A stretch of 7,032 nucleotides of DNA from an uncultured Cellvibrio sp. (GCA_946886255.1 CAMPIG010000252.1:1-7032); one strand, 5' to 3'; shown: positions 1-6,221, numbered from the stretch's first letter. Made by a program: numbers and translations. The notes: a model not told the origin generated them from the sequence alone.

Positions 1-65
1 TTGTTATCGCGGGCGAGTCCGGGATGGGTGACGGCGCTGAAGTTGAGCGGGCGAGTGGGTATCAT
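1..65 (-). CDS. PP2C-type Ser/Thr phosphatase, N-terminal fragment (runs off the window)
   Basis: Reading the minus strand from an ATG at 65-63 gives 21 open codons to the window edge. They include FSAVTHPGLARDN, with another Asn codon apparently starting at the edge. This resembles the opening of PP2C/Stp1-like phosphatases, where a beta strand is followed by a T-x-x-G-x-x-R-x-x-N-E-D motif whose Glu and Asp bind metal; here the fragment ends just before the expected E-D. Such enzymes are cytosolic Mn/Mg-dependent phosphoserine/threonine phosphatases, often paired with a Ser/Thr kinase or a type VI secretion locus. No good ribosome binding site precedes this ATG. The frame stays open upstream to a TAA near position 114 but offers no other ATG. 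The identification rests on about a dozen residues, so it is tentative. Confidence 0.5.
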   Translation of the reverse strand, partial: MIPTRPLNFSAVTHPGLARDN

Positions 66-128
66 AAATTGAGCGTCAATGCTGTAGTCGTCTTGGTCAT
101 GGGTACATTGTTATGGGCCGCGAGGCGG

Positions 129-163
129 TGTCATAGGGATTTATCCCATATATCCCTATGACA
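129..163. repeat. Perfect 12-bp inverted repeat with internal half-site
   Basis: TGTCATAGGGAT (129-140) is exactly complementary to ATCCCTATGACA (152-163), with an 11-base spacer. The spacer holds a further ATCCC (143-147) that can pair with GGGAT (136-140) to make a competing short hairpin. No T run follows on either strand, so it does not look like a standard Rho-independent terminator. It lies between the 3' end of the M16 peptidase gene and the start of the phosphatase-like gene, both on the minus strand. It could be an operator, a transcript-end stem or a repeated extragenic element; the sequence alone does not decide. Confidence 0.8.
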
Positions 164-170
164 AATTGTC
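160..170. repeat. Short palindrome GACAA-A-TTGTC adjoining the larger dyad
   Basis: GACAA (160-164) and TTGTC (166-170) are perfectly complementary around a single central A. The site overlaps the last four bases of the right arm of the 129-163 inverted repeat. Overlapping dyads of this kind are typical of regulator binding sites, but no matching regulator is visible here. The remainder of the 66-240 gap shows no gene and no convincing terminator. Confidence 0.6.
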
Positions 171-240
171 GTTATAGCCTAAAGCAATATAGTTGACTTT
201 AAAGCCGAAAACCATGTGACCACAACTTTCTGTATATGCA

Positions 241-3165
241 TCACAAGGTTTTGAGTACCAGACCTAAATTATTCAAAGTCTCCCGCTGACCGTTATGGCT
301 TACCACGGCAACGCTGGCTCGCTCCGGACGCAAATAGGTGGTCGCCACCCGTTGTAAATCCGCCAGTGTCACTGCCAGTACCCGATTACGGAATTGCTCG
401 CGTTTTTCGCGGGTGCGCCCGAAGAGTTCAGCGTGGTAAATGCTCTTGGCTTCACCTGCTGGCGAACCGGGTTTATCGATACCGCCAATAACCCCGAGGA
501 TGGCCTCCTCAACGGATTGCCAATCGTGGGAGGTGCTCTGCAACCAGTCCAATACCGCATCGAAATCCCTCAGTGTGTCAGCAAGCCGCGGGTCGCGGTA
601 GGAATAGAATCGAAATGCAGCACTGTGATTATCCTGGTTGGCACCGCCGCCATAGGCGCCGCCCTGTTCGCGAATGGTGCGATGCAGGTAGCCGTTGCGC
701 AGAAAGCCGCCCAGGACTGTCAGTACCGCAGCATCCGGATGGTCAGCGGGTACCGTGGGGTAGGCTTTTACGCAGAAGTTAACCTGGGTATTGGTGAGCC
801 AGGCTTCCTGAATCTGTTCATTTACCGGCGGCAAGTAAAAAGCCTGGAAATCAGTCGGTGGAACATGAGCAGTCCAACGTTGCTGCAGATCATGCAGGTA
901 ATCATCGAGGTGTTCCTGCTCGCCCACCAACAGGAATTGCCTGGGGGCTGCCAGAACTAATTGATGAATGCGGGAAAGCTTATCGGCATAGGCTTGCAGT
1001 TGTTGCTCATCGTCGAGGCCGTTATCCAGTGCCTTAAGGGCTTGAATGCCTGCTAACCCACTGAGTTCATGGGAGAGCTTCGCGGCCGGGCTCATGCCGG
1101 CGCAGGCGGCGCTCATCGCCAGGCTGTGGCCATTGCCCGTCACGCTCTGTTCACGCCGGGCGCGAGTCTGGGCGACTAACTCACGCAAGCGGTTGAGCTC
1201 GTCAAAGCGAACCTCGGTCAAGGTTGACTGCATCAAATCGCTCATCGTACCGCTGTTGCGGGTCAAAGCTTTGGCCGACAGTGTCAGATAAGCATCAATA
1301 GCCTGCACATCGTCTCCGCTGCCGCGCACGCTGCTGAACGCATTGATCGAACCCACTACTTCCGCCTGCCAGCGTTGGGTGGCCAGGTAGTCTTTGTCGC
1401 CCACACCCAATTCGGTCATAGCGATGCAATACAGCGGCAGGAGCGGTTTCAGGTCTGCATCCAGGGCGGGCAGCTTGCAGGTGATCTGCTGATAGACGAG
1501 GCCATTGGTACCAGCACTGTAGCGACGCAGGGGATAGCCGTTGAAGGTTTCGTGGCTGCCACCGATATAGTGCAATTGCGGCGGTATGTCTTCCAGCCCC
1601 ACTTTGGGCAACAGGCTTTCGTCGTCTTTGCGTAATTGGCGAGCCTGCAAGGCATGGCTGCGTTCAATGATGGCTTGCTTGTCGGCTTCGGTCAGTTTGT
1701 TCTTCAATTCGGCCAGTCGAGCCACTTCTGCTTCTTTAATTAGCTGATTCATCTGCGCATCCGGACGTAAGGTCAGGCGCACGCGATGGGGATTTTCCAA
1801 TAATAGTGTCCGCGCCAGTTGCTGGATAAAGTCCGGCTGCTGGATCTTGGTGCGCAGGTCCGCTAACGCAGTATCCAGATCCAGTAAAGCAATGGGGTCC
1901 CCGCGATGGGTTGCGGCAGTCAGGCTGGTCATGATCAGCTGCAAACCATAGGGATAACCATCACCACCCACTTCGCGTTGTTGCAGTTCCAGTTGATGCA
2001 AAGAGGCTTCCAATAATTGTTGAGGAACACCTTCCTCGGCAACCTGTTGCAGGGTTTCCAGGATCAACTGCTCGACCTTATCCACATCCTCCAGTGCACA
2101 ACCTTCAAGTCCACATACGAAGGCAATCTCCTGCTGCGAGTCGTCCATGCCACATAAGGGGGAGGGCGCTTGTCCCAACTCCGTGGTTTCCAACGCTTGC
2201 TGTAGGGGCGAAGCGCTGTTGTCCAGCAAAACATTGGATAACAGATGCGCTTCCAGGCTCTCTGCCAGGTTGGTGGTTTTGCCCAAGAGCCAAGCCATAA
2301 CTACATGAGTCTTGTGGCTCAGGTCATCACCTTCGCTTTCATCTAACGGATAAGCTTCTTCCACGCATACCGGTGCGTAATAACGTTTCTCCGCCGGCAC
2401 GCTGATAACACTGTCCAGTTGTTCAAAGCGTGATAGGGCCTGTGATTCAAAACGCGCCTGATGGGTAGCAGCAGGGATGTCGCCATAGGTCATGAAGATG
2501 GCATTACTGGGGTGATAATGCGTTCGATAGAAATGTTTGAGTTGCTCGTACGTCAGGTCGGGAATGTGCTCCGGCTCACCGCCGCTGTTGTAATGATAAG
2601 TCGTACTGGGATAGAGATACTTACACAGGGTGTGCCACAGTTGGGAAGCCACGGAACTCATGGCGCCTTTCATTTCGTTGTAGACCACACCTTTGAATAC
2701 CAGCTCCGAGTTCGGATTGTCGGTCTCCGCAAACTCCACCCGGTGGCCTTCCTGGGCGAAATCCAGTTCATCGAGGCGCGAGAAAAATACTGCATCCAGA
2801 TACACATCGAGCAGGTTGTTGAAGTCTTTAAGGTTTTGACTGGCGAAGGGATAGGCCGTCCAGTCTGAACTGGTGAACGCATTCATAAAGGTATTCAGCG
2901 AGCGACGCACCATCATAAAAAACGGATCGCGCACCGGATAACGTTCACTGCCGCACAGGGCCGTATGCTCAAGAATATGGGCCACACCGGTTGAGTCATG
3001 GGGAACGGTGCGCAGAGCGACGAGAAACACATTTTCATTATTATCGGCGGCGAGATGAATATGCTGCGCACCAGTGGCCTTGTGGCGGTATTCCTCTACC
3101 CGGATCTTCAGGGCTTCAATGTGTTGGCTTCGCAGTAACTCAAAACTGGGGTGTGCAATAGTCAT
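241..3165 (-). CDS. PreP-type M16C zinc metallopeptidase (presequence protease family)
   Basis: A 974-residue protein of the M16C/PreP family, about the usual length. The family forms a two-halved clamshell that degrades unstructured peptides inside its chamber; no signal peptide is seen, so it is probably cytosolic. The inverted zinc motif is HILEH: H63 and H67 as ligands and E66 as catalytic base. The distal ligand is E164 in NEMKG. The C-terminal half carries REQGGAYGGG, where R832 and Y838 have the spacing of the Arg/Tyr pair that anchors substrate in PreP enzymes. A charged helical stretch near residues 475-520 fits the M16C-associated hairpin joining the halves. The start is taken at 3165 (MTIAHPSFELL); the frame opens further upstream, to 3249, but that would overlap the preceding gene and adds no family-like sequence. 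The gene is third in a minus-strand cluster, 43 bp after the DTW gene. The family is certain; the physiological substrate is unknown. Confidence 0.95.
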   Translation of the reverse strand: MTIAHPSFELLRSQHIEALKIRVEEYRHKATGAQHIHLAADNNENVFLVALRTVPHDSTGVAHILEHTALCGSERYPVRDPFFMMVRRSLNTFMNAFTSSDWTAYPFASQNLKDFNNLLDVYLDAVFFSRLDELDFAQEGHRVEFAETDNPNSELVFKGVVYNEMKGAMSSVASQLWHTLCKYLYPSTTYHYNSGGEPEHIPDLTYEQLKHFYRTHYHPSNAIFMTYGDIPAATHQARFESQALSRFEQLDSVISVPAEKRYYAPVCVEEAYPLDESEGDDLSHKTHVVMAWLLGKTTNLAESLEAHLLSNVLLDNSASPLQQALETTELGQAPSPLCGMDDSQQEIAFVCGLEGCALEDVDKVEQLILETLQQVAEEGVPQQLLEASLHQLELQQREVGGDGYPYGLQLIMTSLTAATHRGDPIALLDLDTALADLRTKIQQPDFIQQLARTLLLENPHRVRLTLRPDAQMNQLIKEAEVARLAELKNKLTEADKQAIIERSHALQARQLRKDDESLLPKVGLEDIPPQLHYIGGSHETFNGYPLRRYSAGTNGLVYQQITCKLPALDADLKPLLPLYCIAMTELGVGDKDYLATQRWQAEVVGSINAFSSVRGSGDDVQAIDAYLTLSAKALTRNSGTMSDLMQSTLTEVRFDELNRLRELVAQTRARREQSVTGNGHSLAMSAACAGMSPAAKLSHELSGLAGIQALKALDNGLDDEQQLQAYADKLSRIHQLVLAAPRQFLLVGEQEHLDDYLHDLQQRWTAHVPPTDFQAFYLPPVNEQIQEAWLTNTQVNFCVKAYPTVPADHPDAAVLTVLGGFLRNGYLHRTIREQGGAYGGGANQDNHSAAFRFYSYRDPRLADTLRDFDAVLDWLQSTSHDWQSVEEAILGVIGGIDKPGSPAGEAKSIYHAELFGRTREKREQFRNRVLAVTLADLQRVATTYLRPERASVAVVSHNGQRETLNNLGLVLKTL

Positions 3166-3208
3166 AAAAAGGCTCGAAATCCTGTAGGTGAGAATGACTG
3201 AAAATAAT

Positions 3209-3829
3209 TCAATGTCGGGGCGGTACAAACGCCTGTTGCTGTCGCACAAATCCCTCGAACGCCATTAACAACGAAGCGTAATCCACCCGTGAATTTTCCA
3301 ATTGCTGTAAAGCGTAACAACTTGCTTCCAGTGTGGAAAGCTGATTGTCTTTTTGCGCTTTACGGATAGCGGTGTAGGCTGATGGAGGGCAATCTGCTAA
3401 CGACATGCGCGGCAGGCCTTGCAGTAGAGGATTGAGGTATAACATTTTGCGACTTTTTCGCCAGGTACCGTCAATGACGATCAAACGAATTTGCTCGGGT
3501 TGCGGCAAGGGCGGTAGCGGTGCTGGGGCAATCAATTGTGGAGAGTCTTCCGCCGGTGTTGGGGGATACAGCAGTAGATTGGTTTTGCTTCCCCGGCTCA
3601 ATAGAGTGGCTAAAAAATCATCAGCAAATTGTTCGCCTTCAAACATCTCGCTTTTATGCAGGCTCATATGAAGTAAACGTGCTGTATTTTTCGGGTTGTG
3701 CGTTTCCAGGGGGTGTTGCAGGATGATCACTTCCGCCAGATTGGTTAAGGGGGCAACCCAACGGCACAGACAGGTGCGTAACGGACGCTGGCAGTGATCG
3801 CAATAAGGACGCTCAGGTTTGGTCGGCAT
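3209..3829 (-). CDS. tapT: DTW-domain tRNA-uridine aminocarboxypropyltransferase (TapT/YfiP-like)
   Basis: A 206-residue DTW-domain protein. Characterised members (E. coli TapT, human DTWD1/2) move the 3-amino-3-carboxypropyl group of S-adenosylmethionine onto a tRNA uridine to make acp3U; in E. coli this is U47 of the variable loop. Visible hallmarks in order are an N-terminal Cys cluster (C10, C13, C20, C22) suited to metal binding, a QHPLETHNPKNTARLL block (38-53), the name-giving D-x-T-W at D120-W123 (VIDGTWRKSRKM) and LSTLEA (164-169). The start at 3829 places the Cys cluster at the usual distance from the N-terminus; an upstream in-frame ATG at 3949 would overlap most of the end of the neighbouring gene. 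The first 17 bases overlap the 3' end of the GIY-YIG gene, which suggests translational coupling, and no clear Shine-Dalgarno sequence is seen. The family is firm; the exact tRNA position is inferred. Confidence 0.9.
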   Translation of the reverse strand: MPTKPERPYCDHCQRPLRTCLCRWVAPLTNLAEVIILQHPLETHNPKNTARLLHMSLHKSEMFEGEQFADDFLATLLSRGSKTNLLLYPPTPAEDSPQLIAPAPLPPLPQPEQIRLIVIDGTWRKSRKMLYLNPLLQGLPRMSLADCPPSAYTAIRKAQKDNQLSTLEASCYALQQLENSRVDYASLLMAFEGFVRQQQAFVPPRH

Positions 3830-4211
3830 GGTCGAAAATAGTATTAAGTTCGTTAAGGCAGAGCCGCTGTTCAGCCGTTTGTTGCAGTAACAAATGTTCT
3901 TTAGCCCGGCGGGATAATTGTTTGATGGCCGCTTCGCGTTTGCTGGCACTGCTGCGATCAGGGTGGTTTTCCAACAGGCATAAATTGCCAGGTTTGCGAC
4001 CCCGAAAATAACGCGCCCCGGCTTTGCCGGTGCTATGCTCTCGCCAACGGCGCTGGATGTCTGTGGTGATGCCGGTATAGAGCTGGTTATCCGAGCTGCG
4101 AATCATATAAACGTACCAGTTTTTTCCTGTGGTTGATTCAGCGGATATTTCACAGGGCTTGGTTATGTCCGACATAATGCAGCAGTGTTTGTTTAAGGTG
4201 AAATCATTCAT
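3813..4211 (-). CDS. GIY-YIG nuclease superfamily protein (UPF0213/YhbQ-like)
   Basis: A small single-domain GIY-YIG protein of 132 residues, or 120 if it starts at the second ATG (4175). The first motif is WYVYMI (32-37, YVY replacing GIY) and the second is LYTGITT (44-50, YTG replacing YIG). The QRRWREH segment (53-59) carries the catalytic-type Arg, and KREAAIKQLSRRAKE (91-105) carries the conserved Glu (E93) in the order seen in YhbQ/UPF0213 proteins. GARYFRGRKPGNL (65-77) matches the family's middle region. All expected active-site positions are present, so nuclease activity is plausible, but the cellular role of this family is poorly known. Residues 1-30 lie outside the domain and neither ATG has a recognisable ribosome binding site. 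It is the first gene of the minus-strand cluster, and its 3' end overlaps the DTW gene by 17 bases. Confidence 0.85.
   Translation of the reverse strand: MNDFTLNKHCCIMSDITKPCEISAESTTGKNWYVYMIRSSDNQLYTGITTDIQRRWREHSTGKAGARYFRGRKPGNLCLLENHPDRSSASKREAAIKQLSRRAKEHLLLQQTAEQRLCLNELNTIFDHADQT
4149..4178 (+). promoter_or_regulatory. Candidate sigma70 promoter for the MazG-like/cmoM pair
   Basis: TTCACA (4149-4154, five of six to TTGACA) and CATAAT (4173-4178, five of six to TATAAT) are separated by 18 bases. Transcription would begin near 4185, leaving a leader of about 25 bases that contains AAGGTG (4195-4200), nine bases before the MazG-like ATG. The whole element lies inside the 5' coding part of the divergent GIY-YIG gene, and its -10 covers that gene's alternative start codon. 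It is predicted from pattern only. Confidence 0.45.
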
Positions 4212-4527
4212 GAAAAATCACACACTTGACCTGTCTGAGATCAATCAGGCATTCCGCCAGCGTGCGGTGGCTAAGGGGTGGCAAGCATATCACACGCCTA
4301 AAAACCTCGCCGCTGCGGTTGCCGTGGAAACGGCAGAACTGTTGGAAATTTTTCAATGGTTAACTGATGCGCAAGCGCAACAGATTAAAGATGACCACAA
4401 TGCTAAAAGCCGGGTTGCCGATGAGGTCGCGGATATTGTTATGTATCTGACAGAGTTATGCGTAAGACTCGACATTGATATGCCGACCGCCATCGCGCAA
4501 AAAATTGATAAGAACGCAACGCGTTAA
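4210..4527 (+). CDS. MazG-like / dCTPase-type nucleotide pyrophosphohydrolase
   Basis: A 105-residue all-alpha NTP pyrophosphatase of the MazG superfamily, close to the RS21-C6/dCTPase branch. These Mg-dependent enzymes hydrolyse (d)NTPs to monophosphate and pyrophosphate and are thought to clear abnormal nucleotides. The metal motif is complete: E40 and E43 in VETAELLEIFQW, then E72 and D75 in DEVADIVMYL. HTPKNLAAAVAVE (28-40) is the usual lead-in. The ATG at 4210 is chosen because AAGGTG lies nine bases upstream and the family N-terminus fits; the frame is open further upstream but only as antisense of the GIY-YIG gene. The protein stops at KIDKNATR, whereas several relatives I recall continue with a Y-P-V tail of some 10-15 residues, so the C-terminus looks short. 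It lies 43 bp before cmoM on the same strand and is probably co-transcribed. The preferred nucleotide cannot be told. Confidence 0.85.
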   Translation: MKNHTLDLSEINQAFRQRAVAKGWQAYHTPKNLAAAVAVETAELLEIFQWLTDAQAQQIKDDHNAKSRVADEVADIVMYLTELCVRLDIDMPTAIAQKIDKNATR

Positions 4528-4570
4528 TCGGCCGCGCTTCTTTTCCAGTTGTTAAAGGTGATGTATATAC

Positions 4571-5365
4571 ATGGCTAAACAAAATGCATCGCAAGATCGC
4601 AACTTTGATGATCTGGCGGGGCGATTCAAAAAGAATATCTATGGCGGTTTAAAAGGCGCTGTGCGTCTTGCGGTGTTGCAACGTGATTTTTCGGAATACA
4701 TCCCCCATGTCCTTGCAGCAGAAACGTCCCTGCGCATATTGGATGCCGGTGGTGGCCAGGGGCAATTTTCTTTAGCCTTGGCGAAAGCGGGGCATCGGGT
4801 GGTGGTATGTGATATCTCCGTTGAAATGTTGAAGCTTGCGCGCGAGCAGGTTGAGAACGCAGGGCTCCAACATCAGGTAACGCTGGTTCATTGTTCAATT
4901 CAGGATCTGGGGGCTCACCTGGATGATGATCAATTCGACCTGGTGTTATGCCATGCTGTGATGGAGTGGATGGCAGAGCCGCAATCGCTTTTACCGGAGT
5001 TATGTATATACCTTAAGCCCGATGGCTGGCTGTCATTGACCTATTACAATCGCCATGGGTTGATCTTTAAAAATTTATTGCGCACCAATTTTAAAAAAAT
5101 TATCGCGCAGGATTTTGGTGGAGCCAAAGGCAGCCTGACGCCTATTAATCCACTGGAGCCGCAGCAGGTTGATGCCTGGCTGGCAGAATTGCCGCTGACG
5201 GTTGTGACGCGTAGTGGTATACGCGTGTTCCACGACTACATTCTGGATGGACAACAACGTGAGCGTTCGCCGGAGGAGTTGATTGCCCTGGAGCTGGCAT
5301 TTTCGCGCCAGGAACCGTACCGCTCCCTTGGTCGATATATCCATGTGATGGGTAAAAAGCGTTAG
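4571..5365 (+). CDS. cmoM: tRNA 5-carboxymethoxyuridine methyltransferase CmoM
   Basis: A 264-residue class I SAM methyltransferase that matches E. coli CmoM (formerly SmtA, about 261 residues) along its whole length as I recall that sequence. CmoM methylates the carboxyl of cmo5U at wobble position 34 to give mcmo5U, the last step after CmoA and CmoB, widening decoding of NNU/NNG codons. Markers are QDRNFDD near the N-terminus (8-14), NIYGGLKG (22-29), the SAM-binding LDAGGGQGQFS (57-67) with acidic D81 after the next strand, CHAVMEWMAEP (127-137), YYNRHGL (158-164), GIRVFHDY (216-223) and RQEPYRSLGRYIHV (246-259). The start at 4571 has AAGGTGA (4555-4561) nine bases upstream and gives a slightly longer N-terminus than E. 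coli. It is second in the plus-strand pair and ends 15 bp from the convergent J-protein gene, with no clear terminator between. Confidence 0.95.
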   Translation: MAKQNASQDRNFDDLAGRFKKNIYGGLKGAVRLAVLQRDFSEYIPHVLAAETSLRILDAGGGQGQFSLALAKAGHRVVVCDISVEMLKLAREQVENAGLQHQVTLVHCSIQDLGAHLDDDQFDLVLCHAVMEWMAEPQSLLPELCIYLKPDGWLSLTYYNRHGLIFKNLLRTNFKKIIAQDFGGAKGSLTPINPLEPQQVDAWLAELPLTVVTRSGIRVFHDYILDGQQRERSPEELIALELAFSRQEPYRSLGRYIHVMGKKR

Positions 5366-5380
5366 TTGTTGCGGTATGGC

Positions 5381-5905
5381 TTACGAAGACTTTTCGATGC
5401 GCTTTAACAACAAGTCTCGAGCCAGGTTGACGCGGGCTGCCAGATAATCATTGCCGCCGCGATCAGGATGCAGCTTCTGGATTAACCGGCGGTGAGCATC
5501 ATTAATCATTTCTGCCGTTATCTCTCCACGACTAATGTCACCTTTAAGACCCAAAATGTCCTGCGCCTCTTTGGTGTCCATCGTTGACGACGGCACAGGG
5601 CTTTGAGTCTGCTGGCGCTCTTGCCCCTGACCAGTTTGGCCGCGGTTTTTGTACTTGAGCCAAAACGGTAAAAACTGCAAACCGATGCCCAATAAACCTC
5701 GCATAAAGGGAATCAACGCGCCGATAACGGCAAAAACCCAATGCATGCGGCCGGTGACCGCCATCATGATCAGCATCAGTATTAAAGCTCCGATAACGCT
5801 ACGCAGCAGAATCTTGCGACGTTCTTTCGGACCCAGACGCACAATCCTCCGGTAACCCCAGAACGCCCCGATCACCAGCAGAATCAGCAATATACTTTGT
5901 AACAT
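5381..5905 (-). CDS. Membrane-anchored J-domain protein (Pam18/Tim14-like)
   Basis: A 174-residue type III J-protein. The N-terminal half is hydrophobic, with a likely anchor at 2-17, a second segment at about 36-50 and a third at about 55-82. A Gln/Gly/Pro-rich linker (about 87-107) leads to a compact C-terminal J-like domain (about 108-174). This domain has MDTKEAQDILGL (109-120), AHRRLIQKLHPDRGG (137-151) with the HPD triad at 146-148, and DYLAARVNLARDLLL (153-167). This architecture and wording resemble mitochondrial Pam18/Tim14 and their bacterial relatives, in which HPD stimulates the ATPase of an Hsp70 at the membrane. The Hsp70 partner and client are unknown. The start at 5905 has AGGTT about eight bases upstream and gives an immediate membrane segment. 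A consensus -10 lies at 5941-5946. The gene stands alone and converges on cmoM. Confidence 0.88.
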   Translation of the reverse strand: MLQSILLILLVIGAFWGYRRIVRLGPKERRKILLRSVIGALILMLIMMAVTGRMHWVFAVIGALIPFMRGLLGIGLQFLPFWLKYKNRGQTGQGQERQQTQSPVPSSTMDTKEAQDILGLKGDISRGEITAEMINDAHRRLIQKLHPDRGGNDYLAARVNLARDLLLKRIEKSS

Positions 5906-5940
5906 TCAACAACCTGTCTTTGCCCGCTAAATTGCCACCG

Positions 5941-5969
5941 ATTATAGCCGCGCCAGGAAGGCTTTTGCA
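5941..5969 (-). promoter_or_regulatory. Candidate sigma70 promoter of the J-domain protein gene
   Basis: On the minus strand a perfect TATAAT occupies 5946-5941, with TGCAAA (5969-5964, three of six to TTGACA) 17 bases upstream. The expected transcription start is near 5934, about 28 bases before the ATG, leaving room for the AGGTT ribosome binding site. The -10 match and its position are good; the -35 is weak. Confidence 0.5.
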
Positions 5970-6023
5970 GCCATTTACACACACATACAGAAAACGTGCC
6001 CTTTATGTAAAGTGTGTATAGAC

Positions 6024-6047
6024 ACATTAGCGAGGCCGCACTAATGT
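6024..6047. repeat. Operator-like inverted repeat ACATTAG-N10-CTAATGT
   Basis: Two perfectly complementary 7-base arms (6024-6030 and 6041-6047) flank a 10-base GC-rich spacer. The layout suits a dimeric regulator or a small RNA stem. A smaller dyad, TGTGT (6013-6017) with ACACA (6022-6026), overlaps its left arm, and TACACAC (5976-5982) pairs with GTGTGTA (6012-6018) further out. The cluster lies between the divergent J-protein and lipoprotein genes and could serve either. Confidence 0.55.
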
Positions 6048-6088
6048 ACTTGCTTTCGTTTTTGGAACGGGTATTAATCGGTGATTGA
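6044..6088 (+). other. Possible 14-codon leader or micro-ORF
   Basis: An ATG at 6044 begins MYLLSFLERVLIGD followed by TGA. GAGG (6032-6035) lies eight bases before the ATG, an acceptable ribosome binding site. The stop codon falls inside the region of the hairpin and T run at 6079-6121. The peptide is short, mostly hydrophobic and has no run of one amino acid that would mark a classic attenuator. Chance occurrence is quite possible; it is listed because position and spacing are suggestive. Confidence 0.2.
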
Positions 6089-6121
6089 TCGCGCCGTGCT
6101 CGGCGGACCCGACCGTTTTTT
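6079..6121 (+). terminator. Terminator-like hairpin and T run with no gene upstream
   Basis: CGCCG (6092-6096) and CGGCG (6101-6105) form a perfect stem with a TGCT loop. An outer CGGT (6079-6082) can pair with ACCG (6112-6115), directly followed by six T (6116-6121) and then ATTT. Outer and inner stems are separated by unpaired bases, so the structure is imperfect. No protein gene on the plus strand ends before it, so it would terminate only a short RNA made from about 5985-6075, or act as an attenuator for the lipoprotein gene. Confidence 0.35.
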
Positions 6122-6193
6122 ATTTGTAGATATTGGCACCTACACCGGATCTGGGTAGTGCAGGAATTAATTTACGTTGACCATAAGTGACAG

Positions 6194-6221
6194 TTAACGT
6201 CTGCCTTAAAAGGTGGATAAT
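6194..6221 (+). promoter_or_regulatory. Candidate promoter of the lipoprotein gene
   Basis: TTAACG (6194-6199, four of six to TTGACA) and GATAAT (6216-6221, five of six to TATAAT) are 16 bases apart. Transcription would begin near 6228, giving a leader of about 87 bases before the chosen ATG at 6315. If this promoter is used, the in-frame ATG at 6225 cannot be the start. The match is moderate. Apart from the elements listed, I see no gene in the 5906-6314 gap. Confidence 0.3.

Noticed and set aside
66..103. 12-codon ORF on the minus strand whose stop overlaps the phosphatase-like ATG as ATGA
   Set aside because: No ribosome binding site precedes it and its sequence is featureless; such a short overlap is easily chance.
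394..960. 188-codon plus-strand open frame inside the M16 peptidase gene
   Set aside because: It is antisense to conserved peptidase sequence, has no family resemblance and no ribosome binding site; a shadow frame.
2461..2868. 135-codon plus-strand open frame opposite the catalytic domain of the peptidase
   Set aside because: It mirrors the conserved zinc-binding half of the M16 gene, so its openness reflects codon bias on the other strand.
5366..5380. Bidirectional terminator between cmoM and the J-protein gene
   Set aside because: The 15-base gap holds no stem or T run.
6136..6161. Imperfect hairpin GCACCTAC / GTAGTGC
   Set aside because: The stem needs a bulge and has a long loop, with no T run or conserved context; weaker than the neighbouring dyads.
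6177..6205. TTGACC as a -35 element
   Set aside because: No acceptable -10 lies 16-18 bases downstream (TCTGCC at the right place), so TTAACG/GATAAT is preferred.
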